The notes under the pieces are model-generated. The model worked only from the letters and a program-made list of their open reading frames with translations. It was not told the DNA's origin and did no database searches. Of a DNA stretch of 64,000 bases, positions 54,034 to 63,059 are shown piece after piece; position 1 is the stretch's first letter; each line of letters opens with the position of its first letter. The position numbers and the translations under genes are program-made. The DNA comes from Pedosphaera parvula Ellin514 (GTDB lineage: Bacteria; Verrucomicrobiota; Verrucomicrobiia; Limisphaerales; Pedosphaeraceae), in NCBI RefSeq assembly GCF_000172555.1, contig NZ_ABOX02000002.1, positions 124,001 through 188,000 of the forward strand. Direction: 5' to 3'.

Positions 54034-56577
54034 ATGAAAACTTTTGTTTCCTTCACGCTGGGACCTGAAAAAAAATTGGCGTTGCTCGCCTGCAGCCTGG
54101 GGCTATTCGCCGTAGTCGCAGCCCAGGCTCAGCCGCTGCTGATTGGCACCGTGGCCGGTTATGCCGGCAAAGGCTCTGCCGATGGCGTTGGCGGCAGTGC
54201 ACAGCTTTTTGGTCCGCAGGGGGTGGCGGTGGACGGCGCGGGTAATGTTTATGTGGCCGATACCGGTAATAACATTATCCGTGTCGTAACCGCTTCCGGT
54301 CTGTGCCGCACATTGGCCGGAACCGCAGGTGTGCAGGGTAGCGCCGATGGCATGGGCGCCCAAGCCTCCTTCAATCAGCCTTCGGGCATTGCTTTGGACA
54401 GCGACGGCAATATTTATGTGAGCGACTACGGCAGCAGCACCATCCGCAAAGTCACCCAGTCAGGCCAGGTCACCACTCTCGCCGGCATGACGGGTGTTAC
54501 CGGCAGTGTCAACAACACTGGAACCAATGCACTCTTCTTCCATCCCATGGGCCTGGCCGTGGACAATGCCACCAATCTTTATGTGGCTGATTACGGCAAT
54601 CATCTCATTCGCAAAATCACCCCGTCCAATGTCGTCTCCACCCTCGCCGGGGTCACCGGTGTGCCCGGTTCGGCCGACGGCCTCGGCGGGCAGTTCAATG
54701 AGCCTGAAGCCGTGGCGGTCGATCAGGCCGGCAATGTTTACGTGGCTGATACGGGCAACGCCGCGATTCGCATGATCATGCCCGGCGGATCGGTCACCAC
54801 CCTGGCCGGTGCTGCCGGCTTCGTGGGCAGCGCGGACGCCAGCGGGACCAATGCCCTGTTCCATCAACCGGCTGGCATCGGCATCAACAGTGCGGGGAAT
54901 CTTTACGTAGCCGATTATTTCAACAACACCATCCGCCAAATTTCGCCTGCCGGCGTTGTCACCACTCTGGCTGGATTGTCCGGCACCGCAGGCAGCGCCG
55001 ACGGGACCAATAGCTCAGCCCGGTTCTTGGGTCCGCAAGGCGTGGCGGTTGACAGCACTGGCACAGTTTTTATCGCCGACACGGCCAACAGCACCATCCG
55101 TGTTATGACCGCCGCGGGCGTGGTGACAACGCTTGCTGGATCACCCTCCGAAGGCAGCATCAACGGCGTCACCTCCAGCGCACGTTTTTATTCCCCGCAA
55201 AACGTGGCCGTGGATGGGCAGAATAACATCTACGTGGCCGACACCCAGAATAGCGTTATACGTAAAATCACACCTTTCGGCGTTGTCAGCGTGTTGGCCG
55301 GAACAACGGGCGTGTTCGGCAGCGCGGATGGTTCCGGAGCCAACGCTCTTTTTTCTGGTCCGCAAGGCATAGCCGTGGACGGCGGCGGCAACATCTACGT
55401 GGCCGATACCGGCAACAGCACCATTCGCAAAATTACTCCGAGCGGTTCAACCAGTACCTTGGCGGGCTCTGCCGGCAATCCCGGCAACGCCGACGGCGCT
55501 GGTATCACTGCCCAATTTTACCAACCGCAAGGCGTGGCGGTGGACAGCGCCAACAATGTGTATGTGGCGGACACCGGGAACCATACCGTCCGCATGGTCA
55601 CTCCCGGCGGCATCTCCAGCACGCTGGCCGGTTTGGCCGGAACCTTTGGGACTTTTGACGGCACCAATGCCGGTGCCCGCTTCAACGGCCCGACCGGCAT
55701 TGCGGTGGATGGCGCGGGCAATTTGTACGTGACAGATTATAACAATGACACCATCCGCAAAGTGACCTCGGCGGGCGCGGTCACGACCCTGGCGGGTTGG
55801 ACAGGGATGTGGGGCAGCATTGACGGCGCTGGCAATAGCGCGCTTTTCTTCGGGCCCAGCGGCATCAGTGTGGACGCCTTGGGGAATTTGTACGTGATCG
55901 ATTCCGGCAACAGCACCCTGCGTAAACTTACCCTTTCCGGCGGCACCTGGACGGTCAGCACCGTTGCGGGAATGCCGGGAGTCAATGGCGGCATCGACGG
56001 CAGCGGCGCTGGCGCCGAATTTTATTATCCAGCGGGAGTGACCGTCAGTGCTGCAGGCTATGTCTATGTGGCCGATGCCGGCAACAACACCATTCGTTCC
56101 CAAGCCATTCCTCCCTCCATCCTCATCCAGCCACAAAGCCAGACCAATCAAACGGGCACGATCACTCTCTTCAACGTAGGCACGTACGGCACTATGCCCT
56201 TCAGCTACACGTGGCAATACAACGGCACCAATCTCCCGAGCTCCAGCAGCAGCCTGATGGCCAGCAACGCCGGTAGTTACAAGGTGACCGTGAGCAACGT
56301 GGCCGGGCAGATAACCAGCGATGTCGCCACTCTGACCCTGACCAACTCGCCATTTGGCCAGACCGGCGTTTTCCAGAGCATTGCCATGCAGCCGAACGGC
56401 ACCGTGCAATTTTCATTGAGCGGCTCCTCCGGCGCCATCTACACCCTCGAAGTCTCAACCAACCTGGTGAATTGGACCCCTCTGGTGACTTTCACCATGA
56501 CCAATGGAACCGTGCAATTGATTGACACCACCGCGACCAATTTCCCTGCTCAATTCTACCGACTCGTTAGTCCTTGA
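54034..56577 (+). CDS. secreted NHL-repeat protein, 12 repeats
   Basis: 847 aa from ATG 54034; a TTG at 54013 overlaps the previous stop but adds nothing. Signal peptide to about residue 30 (LALLACSLGLFAVVAAQAQ). Twelve NHL repeats of about 52-58 residues follow to about residue 690, each of the form 'GPQGVAVDGAGNVYVADTGN..IRK.TP.G....LAG..G..GSADG.G..A.F'. Twelve is enough for two six-bladed beta-propellers. The last 150 residues are an Ig-like domain (PPSILIQPQSQTNQTG; SNAGSYKVTVSNVAGQ) and a short C-terminal beta domain (VNWTPLVTF...FYRLVSP). No catalytic residues are recognised; a binding or scaffold protein for the hexosaminidase is likely. The long antisense frames here come only from the repeat composition. 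Confidence 0.92.
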   Translation: MKTFVSFTLGPEKKLALLACSLGLFAVVAAQAQPLLIGTVAGYAGKGSADGVGGSAQLFGPQGVAVDGAGNVYVADTGNNIIRVVTASGLCRTLAGTAGVQGSADGMGAQASFNQPSGIALDSDGNIYVSDYGSSTIRKVTQSGQVTTLAGMTGVTGSVNNTGTNALFFHPMGLAVDNATNLYVADYGNHLIRKITPSNVVSTLAGVTGVPGSADGLGGQFNEPEAVAVDQAGNVYVADTGNAAIRMIMPGGSVTTLAGAAGFVGSADASGTNALFHQPAGIGINSAGNLYVADYFNNTIRQISPAGVVTTLAGLSGTAGSADGTNSSARFLGPQGVAVDSTGTVFIADTANSTIRVMTAAGVVTTLAGSPSEGSINGVTSSARFYSPQNVAVDGQNNIYVADTQNSVIRKITPFGVVSVLAGTTGVFGSADGSGANALFSGPQGIAVDGGGNIYVADTGNSTIRKITPSGSTSTLAGSAGNPGNADGAGITAQFYQPQGVAVDSANNVYVADTGNHTVRMVTPGGISSTLAGLAGTFGTFDGTNAGARFNGPTGIAVDGAGNLYVTDYNNDTIRKVTSAGAVTTLAGWTGMWGSIDGAGNSALFFGPSGISVDALGNLYVIDSGNSTLRKLTLSGGTWTVSTVAGMPGVNGGIDGSGAGAEFYYPAGVTVSAAGYVYVADAGNNTIRSQAIPPSILIQPQSQTNQTGTITLFNVGTYGTMPFSYTWQYNGTNLPSSSSSLMASNAGSYKVTVSNVAGQITSDVATLTLTNSPFGQTGVFQSIAMQPNGTVQFSLSGSSGAIYTLEVSTNLVNWTPLVTFTMTNGTVQLIDTTATNFPAQFYRLVSP
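54206..56100 (+). repeat. tandem DNA repeat encoding 12 NHL units
   Basis: About 160-175-base units recur twelve times. Core strings such as GGCGTGGCGGT and TATGTGGC(C/T)GATAC(C/G)GG are partly conserved at the nucleotide level, which makes the block prone to recombination and to false coding frames on the other strand. Confidence 0.8.
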
Positions 56578-56656
56578 GCTATTCTCGCAGGGCATTCTTT
56601 TGATATTTTGCATGATTCAGCTCTATCCAAATACAGGTGGCGAAAAACGCGGTGTG

Positions 56657-57496
56657 ATGAAGATCATGAAATCAGGGCGGGCTTTTACCTTGCTGGAGCT
56701 TCTGGTGGTTATCGCCATCATCGCGATTCTGGCCAGTCTGCTCCTTCCTGTGTTAAGCCGGGCCAACGCGAGCGCGCAGGCGGCGCAAGACATCAACAAC
56801 AAGAGCCAGATGATGCATGCCTGGGCCATGTACGCTGCTGACTACAACGACTACATGGTGCCTAATTCGCCGATCAACTACGGCTCCTCGGTGGCATGGG
56901 TGGACAGTATCAACGGGCTGGAAAACTGGGGTTATGGCGGGGATATTCCTCTCAGTGGCAACACCAATTACGGCCTTTTGCAGCGGGCGCTGCTTGCGCC
57001 GTACCTGTCGGGACAAGTTGGTGTTTATAAATGCCCGGCGGATAAACTGCCTTCCGCCAATGGACCACGGTTGCGGAGCGTTTCGATGAACGGCCAGATG
57101 GGGGCGTTGGGACAAACGCTGCTCAAGGCGCCCGGCAGCAACAACAAACCGGGGGCGCTTTATATAAGAATGGTGGACTTGACCTGCCCGGCGCCTTCGC
57201 AGGCGATAGTTTTTTTGGATGAATCAATGGCCACGCTACAGGATGGTTATCTGCAAATTGACACGCACGGAACTTCAGGCTTTTTTCCGGACATCCCCGC
57301 CAATTACCACGCTGGGGGCTGCGGCCTCGGCTATGCCGACGGACACGCCGAAGTCCACAAGTGGCTGACCGGTTCGTTGTTGAATGTTCCGTACGGTCAA
57401 AGTGTTGGTTATCCCAATTACAAGATTAGCGGGGTGGACAGCAATAATGTGGATTGGAAATGGTGGATTCAGCGGGTTGGTTGCGACCAAAATTAA
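56657..57496 (+). CDS. type IV pilin-like pseudopilin
   Basis: 279 aa from ATG 56657; earlier starts (56522, 56612) lie in or just after the NHL gene and would create an unlikely leader. The prepilin motif [20 protein letters not shown] begins ten residues in, after the short basic leader MKIMKSGRA, with Glu at +5. The remainder has the pattern of the verrucomicrobial family: INNKSQMMHAWAMYAADYND, YKCPADK, SQAIVFLDES, and YHAGGCGLGYADGHAEVHKW (the 'H..G.....DGH' motif) near the C-terminus. It is the second pseudopilin in the window placed beside secreted glycan proteins. A membrane-anchored or secretion-apparatus role is likely. Confidence 0.9.
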   Translation: MKIMKSGRAFTLLELLVVIAIIAILASLLLPVLSRANASAQAAQDINNKSQMMHAWAMYAADYNDYMVPNSPINYGSSVAWVDSINGLENWGYGGDIPLSGNTNYGLLQRALLAPYLSGQVGVYKCPADKLPSANGPRLRSVSMNGQMGALGQTLLKAPGSNNKPGALYIRMVDLTCPAPSQAIVFLDESMATLQDGYLQIDTHGTSGFFPDIPANYHAGGCGLGYADGHAEVHKWLTGSLLNVPYGQSVGYPNYKISGVDSNNVDWKWWIQRVGCDQN

Positions 57497-57513
57497 ACTT
57501 TATTTAATACTAT

Positions 57514-57960
57514 ATGAGCGAGAATTCAGGAAAACGTGTGGGTTTGGGAATCGGCCTGGCAGTCTTCATCCTGTCAATTGCAGTTGGCGCATATTGGTTC
57601 ACGTCGAACCGCCCGAAAAAGGTGGTCAATAAGCCGCTTACGATCGTTGGTGTGGGCTTGTATGTTATCCGTGACCCAAAAACCCGCCAATTTCAAGTTA
57701 CTAGAATCTTCCCCAATTCGCCCGCGGAAAAAGCCGGATTGATCCCGGGTGTCATCCTCAACAAGGTTGACCATCTCCTCGCGGAAACGAACAATATCAA
57801 AGGGCTTTCCGCGCTGCTCAGAGGGCCGGTGGGAAGCAAAGTCATCCTGGAAACCATTGACCCCAGCGGTGCCACCAATGAAGTTCAACTCACCCGCGAA
57901 CAATTTGTCAACCACTCGGGCGCTGATCCCAAGGCAGACGCATCAACGGTTGCCCCGTAA
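57514..57960 (+). CDS. membrane-anchored PDZ-domain protein
   Basis: 148 aa. One N-terminal membrane anchor (about 10-30, VGLGIGLAVFILSIAVGAYW) and a periplasmic PDZ domain (about 42-128): GVGLYVIRDPKTRQFQV, then IFPNSPAEKAGLIPGVILNKVD with the PDZ signature and GPVGSKVILETIDP. The protease domain usually linked to such PDZ units is absent, so this is probably a binding adaptor. Begins 17 bases after the pseudopilin gene, so it is likely the last gene of the hexosaminidase operon. Confidence 0.87.
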   Translation: MSENSGKRVGLGIGLAVFILSIAVGAYWFTSNRPKKVVNKPLTIVGVGLYVIRDPKTRQFQVTRIFPNSPAEKAGLIPGVILNKVDHLLAETNNIKGLSALLRGPVGSKVILETIDPSGATNEVQLTREQFVNHSGADPKADASTVAP

Positions 57961-58058
57961 TCATGGATGTTTCACGATAGTGTCATGCGTGAAAACTGCG
58001 TAACCCCTGATCCTTTCAGGAAGTTGCTGCATCCTGAATGAGGGGCGAAAGGTTTACT

Positions 58059-58544
58059 TCATGCACGTTCCGCCGGTTCTGGATTGCGTCTGCGCACAAG
58101 AACTAGCGATATTGTTACTGTCAGGATCAAGCCTGTCAGGACAGCAAGTTCTAAAAAGAAGCTTCTAAACATTTGTTCCGTGAGTTCGGGTACATGGCCG
58201 AATTCTGCTGTGAGGACAAGCACACGTCGAATAGCGGCTATCAAACCGACGAGGAGAAACGGTTCCGGAAGTAGAGCATGTTCACGGAAGGAAACCTGGA
58301 CGGTATAGAGGAGCTCGACTATAAGCAGAATCAGCAAAATACGGTCCAGAAGGCTGATGGCCGTGCCGGGAAATGTGCCAGCGACCAGGCTTTCGCAAAA
58401 GCTGACTATGCCGCTAACCAGCAGTACGATTGCAGTGGCGCCGAGAAGCAGGCCCAGCCCCACGTAAACAATATCCTCGATCGCGGTGAACGCGCGCGCA
58501 ATCCAGGAGCGTGTGACTTTTGGTGTTCCTTGATATGGTTTCAT
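58059..58544 (-). CDS. PsiE-family phosphate-starvation-inducible membrane protein
   Basis: 161 aa with four predicted membrane helices (IEDIVYVGLGLLLGATAIVL, IVSFCESLVAG..., ILLILLIVELLYTV, and LELAVLTGLILTVTISLVLV). The central ELLYTVQVSFREHALLPEPF and the GLIAAIRRVLVL that follows are the PsiE signature; function of PsiE is unknown. It is divergent from the hydrogenase operon with about 870 bases between, and convergent with the PDZ gene. Confidence 0.82.
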   Translation of the reverse strand: MKPYQGTPKVTRSWIARAFTAIEDIVYVGLGLLLGATAIVLLVSGIVSFCESLVAGTFPGTAISLLDRILLILLIVELLYTVQVSFREHALLPEPFLLVGLIAAIRRVLVLTAEFGHVPELTEQMFRSFFLELAVLTGLILTVTISLVLVRRRNPEPAERA

Positions 58545-59414
58545 AGGAGATCTTCCCAGTCCTATAGATGCACTGCTATCTCTGGATGAGAATGCGCATA
58601 TGCGGGCATGTCTATAGGATCATGCTGTTGGAATCGGGGATGGTGCTGAGGGTATTCATCATAAATTGCCACCGAACATTATTAAGCAGCGCGATTTGGT
58701 TTTATCTTGTCACACAGGAATGAAATCCTTCGAGTAAGTGATGGCTGGCAAATAAATGTTTTAGAATGCCGGTTTTCAAAATTTCCTGAATAATGTTGAC
58801 GGACATTGCAACCCGTCCTGGGCGATGGCGTTTCTTTACTCCAGAAAAATCGTACCAATCATAAGCCGCATTTGCTGCTTAAGCAAAATGGATGTGTGAT
58901 GGGAGGCTAAGCCGTGTTTTAGAAAATTTTCCAAAGATTCCACAGGAACGGATTTTTCATACCTGTCAAATTCCGTGGTTGAAGGCAGATCACAACCGTG
59001 CATCAATTAAAATTCCTTGTTTTGCCATGCCCAAAATGCAGTCGATAGAGGTGGGAAAAAATGGAAATGTTGAGCTCGGCACCGCTTATACACTGCGATT
59101 GTACGACCGAGGTAAGGGTATTACCCTATTGAGCACATGATGAAACGTAATAGAGTCAATAAGCGATATTTCTATTGTTTACAGAGTGTCGGAGTAGCAG
59201 GGTCGGGAACCACCAGACGGAGACTATACTTCCTAAAAGGGTACAATGGATGAAATCAAGCCGTCACAGAAATGGTTTATCCAGTTCCAGCATCTAGCAA
59301 GCCTGCGGTCAACTTTAATAGACGTTGTTGGTTAAGGCTCATTTGTGGTCTTGGGTGAATCAAGGTTGCATCACAGGACAGAGCCTAATGTCAAGAGAGG
59401 AGGAAGAGCGAACG
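58545..59414. other. AT-rich intergenic region upstream of hydrogenase operon
   Basis: 870 bases with no coding frame I can support. Short frames (58892-59140) lack a ribosome-binding site and protein-like composition. A small inverted repeat AGGGT-ATT-ACCCT lies at 59115-59127. Promoters of the divergent psiE-like gene and of the hydrogenase operon must be here, possibly with a long leader; no sigma-54 -24/-12 element was found by eye. Confidence 0.5.
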
Positions 59415-59621
59415 ATGCATATTTTACACAGAAACAATCCCCCTGAACCGGTTCACGTTCCAGGTACGATGCGTGGTGAAGAGGTGGCTGTAAAGACGGG
59501 CAAGGAACCTGGCCGCCGCGATGGCCGAAAAAATTATCGTTCAGCGAGAGATTCCACAGGAATCAATGCTGCGGATCGGCAGCCGATTGATCCAAAAATG
59601 CCCAGTATCCCGCCTAACTGA
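59415..59621 (+). CDS. 68-residue conserved-looking protein at head of hydrogenase operon
   Basis: Start at ATG 59415, behind a strong Shine-Dalgarno (GAGAGGAGGAAGAG, about 11 bases upstream); an ATG at 59388 lies before that site. The 68-residue product is hydrophilic, with VHVPGTMRGEE, KEPGRRDGRKNYR, SARDSTGIN and PIDPKMPSIPP. I believe similar short proteins with a 'RDSTGI...PIDPRMP..PP' ending occur beside group 1h hydrogenase genes in actinobacteria, but cannot check. No known domain; likely a small accessory factor of the hydrogenase. Confidence 0.6.
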   Translation: MHILHRNNPPEPVHVPGTMRGEEVAVKTGKEPGRRDGRKNYRSARDSTGINAADRQPIDPKMPSIPPN

Positions 59622-59679
59622 CACATTCACGTGCAAAGCGAACCAGCAGCATGGATAACATAACGACCTGCGATTTTCC

Positions 59680-60336
59680 ATGAATCACAATGCCACTGCC
59701 GGACGTGCGACTCCATTTACGCTGCTGCGCCGTCTGACGCAACCGCGAACCAACCGGGAGCGGTGCGAACTCTGCAGCGTGTTATTGACACCCGGCCATC
59801 GGCATCTGTTGGAAATGTCGAGTCGTCAGGTAATCTGTGCCTGTGATCACTGCGCCATGCGTTTTAATTTGGTGGTGGGAGGACGATTTAAGCTGATTCC
59901 CCGGTATCCTCATGCGCTGCCCGATTTTCATTTAACGGATGGGCAGTGGGAAAGTCTGGCTCTGCCCATCGACCTGGCTTTTCTTTTTTACAACACGCCG
60001 GGCGGGAAACTGATGGCATTGTACCCCAGTCCCGCTGGTGCGACTGAATCGCTCCTTACACTCGCGGCCTGGCAGGCCTTGGTTGAGGATAATCCGGCTT
60101 TGACCCAGATGGAGCCGGATGTCGAAGCGCTTCTGATTAACCGGGTGGGTGCGACGCGGCAATACTACCTGGCACCAATTGATGCCTGTTACGAGTTGGT
60201 TGGCTTGATCCGCATTCATTGGCGCGGACTATCGGGCGGAGAGGATGTCTGGGAGCAGATTGCAGCGTTTTTTACCAGACTCGAAGAACGGTCCGAACCG
60301 TTGTCAATCGTGGGAGAGGAGGAGAACCATGCCTGA
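59680..60336 (+). CDS. DUF5947-family protein of group 1h hydrogenase cluster
   Basis: 218 aa. RCELCSVLLTPGHRHLLEM near residue 27 and ICACDHCAMRF near 50 form two CxxC pairs, probably a zinc site, and match the DUF5947 family, which is found in group 1h [NiFe]-hydrogenase operons of actinobacteria. The rest (DLAFLFYNTPGGKLMALYPSPAGATES, then AFYEL-like CYELVGLIRIHWRGLSGG) fits the same family and ends near the 'F......' C-terminal region. Role unknown, presumably hydrogenase maturation or cofactor insertion. Its 3' end overlaps the next gene by 8 bases. Confidence 0.85.
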   Translation: MNHNATAGRATPFTLLRRLTQPRTNRERCELCSVLLTPGHRHLLEMSSRQVICACDHCAMRFNLVVGGRFKLIPRYPHALPDFHLTDGQWESLALPIDLAFLFYNTPGGKLMALYPSPAGATESLLTLAAWQALVEDNPALTQMEPDVEALLINRVGATRQYYLAPIDACYELVGLIRIHWRGLSGGEDVWEQIAAFFTRLEERSEPLSIVGEEENHA

Positions 60337-60982
60337 CCTCGATTTTAAAATCATCGGAGTGGAACCGGCAGTTCATGGCCTGACACCATTGCTGCACTTC
60401 AAGGTTAAGATCACCAATACGCCCGCATCCGAAACCATACAAACGGTAACTCTGCACGCACAAATTCAATTCCAGTCAGCGCAACGAGCTTACAACGTCC
60501 GGGAACAAGAGCGCCTTTTGGACCTTTTTGGCACGCCCGATCGCTGGGGGCAGACGCTACGCAACCGACTCTGGGCCCATGCGAACACGATGGTGCGAAC
60601 GTTCTCCGGCAATACCGAGGCCACGCTGCCAGTTCAATGCACGTATGACATGAACGTGACTGCCACCAAGTATTTCTATGCGTTGGAGAAAGGCGATGTC
60701 TCCCTGCTATTTTTGTTCAGTGGCACTGTTTTCTATACGACCCCTGACAACCGCCTGCAAGTGCAGCAGGTCTCCTGGGATAAGGAATGTGTTTACCGGA
60801 TGCCAATCAGCTTGTGGCGGGGGATGATGGAACACCACTATCCCAATAGTGCATGGCTTTATCTTCAACGCGAAAGTTTTGAGAAGCTCTATGCCTACAA
60901 GCGCCGTCACGGCCTGGCAACGTGGGAGCAGGCTATTGAACGGCTGCTGCCGCAGCCGGAAACCGAGGAGATTCCGGCATGA
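60329..60982 (+). CDS. DUF6084-family protein of group 1h hydrogenase cluster
   Basis: 217 aa from ATG 60329, inside the end of the preceding gene and behind GGGAGAGGAGGAG, a strong ribosome-binding site; longer in-frame starts lie inside that gene. PDLDFKIIGVEPAVHGLTPL at the N-terminus, LHAQIQFQSAQR, VPCTYDMNV-like PVQCTYDMNVTATKYFYAL, and FLFSGTVFY match DUF6084, another constant companion of actinobacterial-type hydrogenases. Predicted beta-rich, soluble. Function unknown. Stop overlaps the next start (ATGA). Confidence 0.85.
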   Translation: MPDLDFKIIGVEPAVHGLTPLLHFKVKITNTPASETIQTVTLHAQIQFQSAQRAYNVREQERLLDLFGTPDRWGQTLRNRLWAHANTMVRTFSGNTEATLPVQCTYDMNVTATKYFYALEKGDVSLLFLFSGTVFYTTPDNRLQVQQVSWDKECVYRMPISLWRGMMEHHYPNSAWLYLQRESFEKLYAYKRRHGLATWEQAIERLLPQPETEEIPA

Positions 60983-62328
60983 ACATGTTACTGCTGGATA
61001 AAATCGTCAATGCGGTACTTTATGAGGGCTATATTCTCTATCCTTATCGGCCCTCCTCCAGGAAGAACCAACAGCGGTTTACTTTTGGCCGGGTTTACCC
61101 ACAGGAGTACAGCACTGCTCAGGATGGAGCGGAACCATTCGTCATGCAAACGGAGTGCCTGGCACGCATTCGGGCGGGAACTCCCGTTCTAAAGGCGAGT
61201 GTGCGCTTTCTGCATCCGATGGCGCGTGAAGTAGGCCTGGTTCCTGCCGCGAAGTTGGAATCAACTGACAGCGAGCCATCCTTTCAGATTCTTTCTGAAC
61301 TTCAAGTGGACGGTCAACTTTTCCAGACCTGGCAGGAGGCAGTTGAACGTGAAGTCAAACCGTGTCCATTGACTTTAAATGCTTTATCAACACGTCGAGT
61401 GAGTTTTCCGTTTTGCTTCCCTGCGTCGCAGGTCATGGAACCGGTCTGTGATGAGCATGATTGCAAAGTGGGAATGATCCGGCGTCGACAGGAGGCGATT
61501 GAGGGAGTGGTCGAAGTTTCCGCCATGCCTGTGGAAACCGAAATCTTTAAAATTACGGTTCGCATCCTCAATCAAACGCCCATGCCGTTGCTGGAAATGA
61601 ATGATCAGGCAGCCGTGATTATGCGGACCTTCGCTTCCACCCATACGATCCTGAGTCTGGAGGAAGGCGAGTTTATTTCGCTTACTGATCCGCCGCCCGC
61701 CTGCCGGCAAGCCTCGGAGGGATGCGAGAACAGCGGCACCTGGCCTGTCCTGGTTGGAGAAGAGGAAAGAGGCGAGTGTGATACGATGCTCTCGTCACCT
61801 ATTATTCTGTCGGACTATCCCCAAATCGCACCCGAAAGTTCTGGAGACCTGTTTGATGGGACAGAGATCGATGAAATCCTCACACTGCGAATCATGACCA
61901 TGACGGATGAGGAGAAGAGCGAAATGCGCCTGGTGGATGAACACGCCCGCCGACTTTTGGAAAGAACCGAATTGATGAACGGGGATCACCTGCTGAAAAT
62001 GCATGGTGTGATGCGCGCCAACCGCTCGTTCGATGAGAATATTTTTGGAACGAGCAAACGTTTGGAGGGTGTCTCGGTTGATGAATGTTACCTGCAAGCG
62101 GGCAGCCTGGTCCTGATTCGACCAAAAGCCCGCGCTGATGCGATCGATATGATGCTTGCCGGTAAAACCGCAGTGATCGAAGCGGTCGAACAGGATGCCG
62201 AAGGTAATATCCATCTGGCTTTGGTGTTGCGGGATGATCCGGGAAAAGATTTGGGGCTGATGCGCCAGCCTGGTCACCGCTTCTTCTACCGATTGGACGA
62301 AATTCAACCGCTACAGGAGGCCAAATGA
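60979..62328 (+). CDS. 449-aa protein of unknown function in hydrogenase operon
   Basis: Starts at ATG 60979 overlapping the DUF6084 stop; ATG 60985 is possible. The N-terminal YEGYILYPYRPSSRKNQQRF and TFGRVYPQEYS resemble a protein present next to DUF5947/DUF6084 in actinobacterial hydrogenase operons, though I cannot confirm this by search. No membrane segments or known catalytic motif are seen. The middle (about 210-290) is variable, and the C-terminus has VLIRPKARADAIDMMLAGKT and VEAVEQDAEGNIHLALVL. The gene is co-transcribed and coupled at both ends (ATGA at its own start and at that of the protease gene), so it is very likely needed for the hydrogenase. Confidence 0.8.
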   Translation: MNMLLLDKIVNAVLYEGYILYPYRPSSRKNQQRFTFGRVYPQEYSTAQDGAEPFVMQTECLARIRAGTPVLKASVRFLHPMAREVGLVPAAKLESTDSEPSFQILSELQVDGQLFQTWQEAVEREVKPCPLTLNALSTRRVSFPFCFPASQVMEPVCDEHDCKVGMIRRRQEAIEGVVEVSAMPVETEIFKITVRILNQTPMPLLEMNDQAAVIMRTFASTHTILSLEEGEFISLTDPPPACRQASEGCENSGTWPVLVGEEERGECDTMLSSPIILSDYPQIAPESSGDLFDGTEIDEILTLRIMTMTDEEKSEMRLVDEHARRLLERTELMNGDHLLKMHGVMRANRSFDENIFGTSKRLEGVSVDECYLQAGSLVLIRPKARADAIDMMLAGKTAVIEAVEQDAEGNIHLALVLRDDPGKDLGLMRQPGHRFFYRLDEIQPLQEAK

Positions 62329-62837
62329 GCAAACGAATCCTGATTGCAGGGGTTGGTAATATCTTTTTTGGCGACGACGCTTTCGGTGTTGAAACCGCAC
62401 GCCAGTTGATGCAATGCCCCCTGCCCGAAAGCGTCCGCGTTATTGATTTTGGAATTCGCAGCCATGATTTGGCCTACACCATCACGGATGGCTACGACAT
62501 CGTCATTCTGGTCGATGCGACCGCCCGCGGAGCCGAACCAGGCACGGTTTATTTGATCGAAGCTGATGTGAACGATTTGAGAGAGCCCGATCATGAAATG
62601 GCGAATGCCCACAGTTTGAACCCCGCTGGAGTGCTGCAAATGGTCAGCTCACTCGGTGGCTGGTCAGGGCGGTTGTATATCGTCGGCTGCGAGCCGGCCG
62701 TTTTGGAAACGGAGGATGGTGAAATCGGCCTGAGCACGAGGGTTCAGGCGGCTGTTCCAAAAGCGATTGAAATGATTCGGTTACTGCTTGGCGACCTGGC
62801 ACGTGAAGAAAAGGAACCCGGCCTCGTAGAGGCCTAG
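62325..62837 (+). CDS. hydrogenase maturation protease (HyaD/HybD/HycI family)
   Basis: 170 aa. GVGNIFFGDDAFGVE at the N-terminus holds the nickel-sensing acidic residue (GDDAFG), IVILVDATARG the second, and AHSLNPAGVL the His that completes the metal site of HybD-type endopeptidases. It cleaves the C-terminal peptide of the large subunit after nickel insertion. The large subunit gene lies beyond the window edge. The start overlaps the stop of the previous gene (ATGA). Confidence 0.92.
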   Translation: MSKRILIAGVGNIFFGDDAFGVETARQLMQCPLPESVRVIDFGIRSHDLAYTITDGYDIVILVDATARGAEPGTVYLIEADVNDLREPDHEMANAHSLNPAGVLQMVSSLGGWSGRLYIVGCEPAVLETEDGEIGLSTRVQAAVPKAIEMIRLLLGDLAREEKEPGLVEA

Positions 62838-62853
62838 ATGAGGAATTAATCAT

Positions 62854-62964
62854 ATGAGTAACAAAAAACAAGTTGTCCTGACACTCTCGTTACTGGCAAT
62901 GGCCGCTGCTTTCGTCGCCAACCTGCCGGAGCTTCGTCGCTACATCAAAATTCGCGGAATGTAA
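62854..62964 (+). CDS. 36-residue DUF6893-like membrane peptide of hydrogenase cluster
   Basis: Small frame behind GAGGAATT (ribosome-binding site). The product has a basic start (MSNKKQ), one hydrophobic helix (VVLTLSLLAMAAAFVA) and ends LPELRRYIKIRGM. Actinobacterial DUF6893 proteins have the same length, one helix and the same end 'LP...RYL.IRRM', and the same location beside the group 1h hydrogenase. Probably a single-pass membrane peptide; may link the hydrogenase to the membrane. The TAA is followed in the same frame by 32 sense codons up to a TGA that overlaps the hhyS ATG. Confidence 0.75.
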   Translation: MSNKKQVVLTLSLLAMAAAFVANLPELRRYIKIRGM

Positions 62965-63059
62965 ACAAGGGGAAACGAAAGATTCCAGGAATTGATTGCC
63001 AGTGCCGGCAAGATGGCTGCCCCGCTGCAAAAGGATTTAAAGAAAGGAAAACGAATTTT

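Noticed and set aside
54206-56100. CRISPR-like tandem repeat
   Set aside because: Units are about 170 bases, imperfect and lie inside one reading frame coding NHL repeats.
55447-56409. 320-codon open frame on the minus strand
   Set aside because: Caused by the repetitive GC-rich NHL-coding repeats; no family-like motif.
59115-59127. Small inverted repeat AGGGT-ATT-ACCCT upstream of the hydrogenase operon
   Set aside because: Five-base arms are expected by chance in 870 bases; noted but not called as an operator.
58892-59140. 82-codon frame in the region upstream of the hydrogenase operon
   Set aside because: No ribosome-binding site, no recognisable protein pattern, AT-rich intergenic composition.
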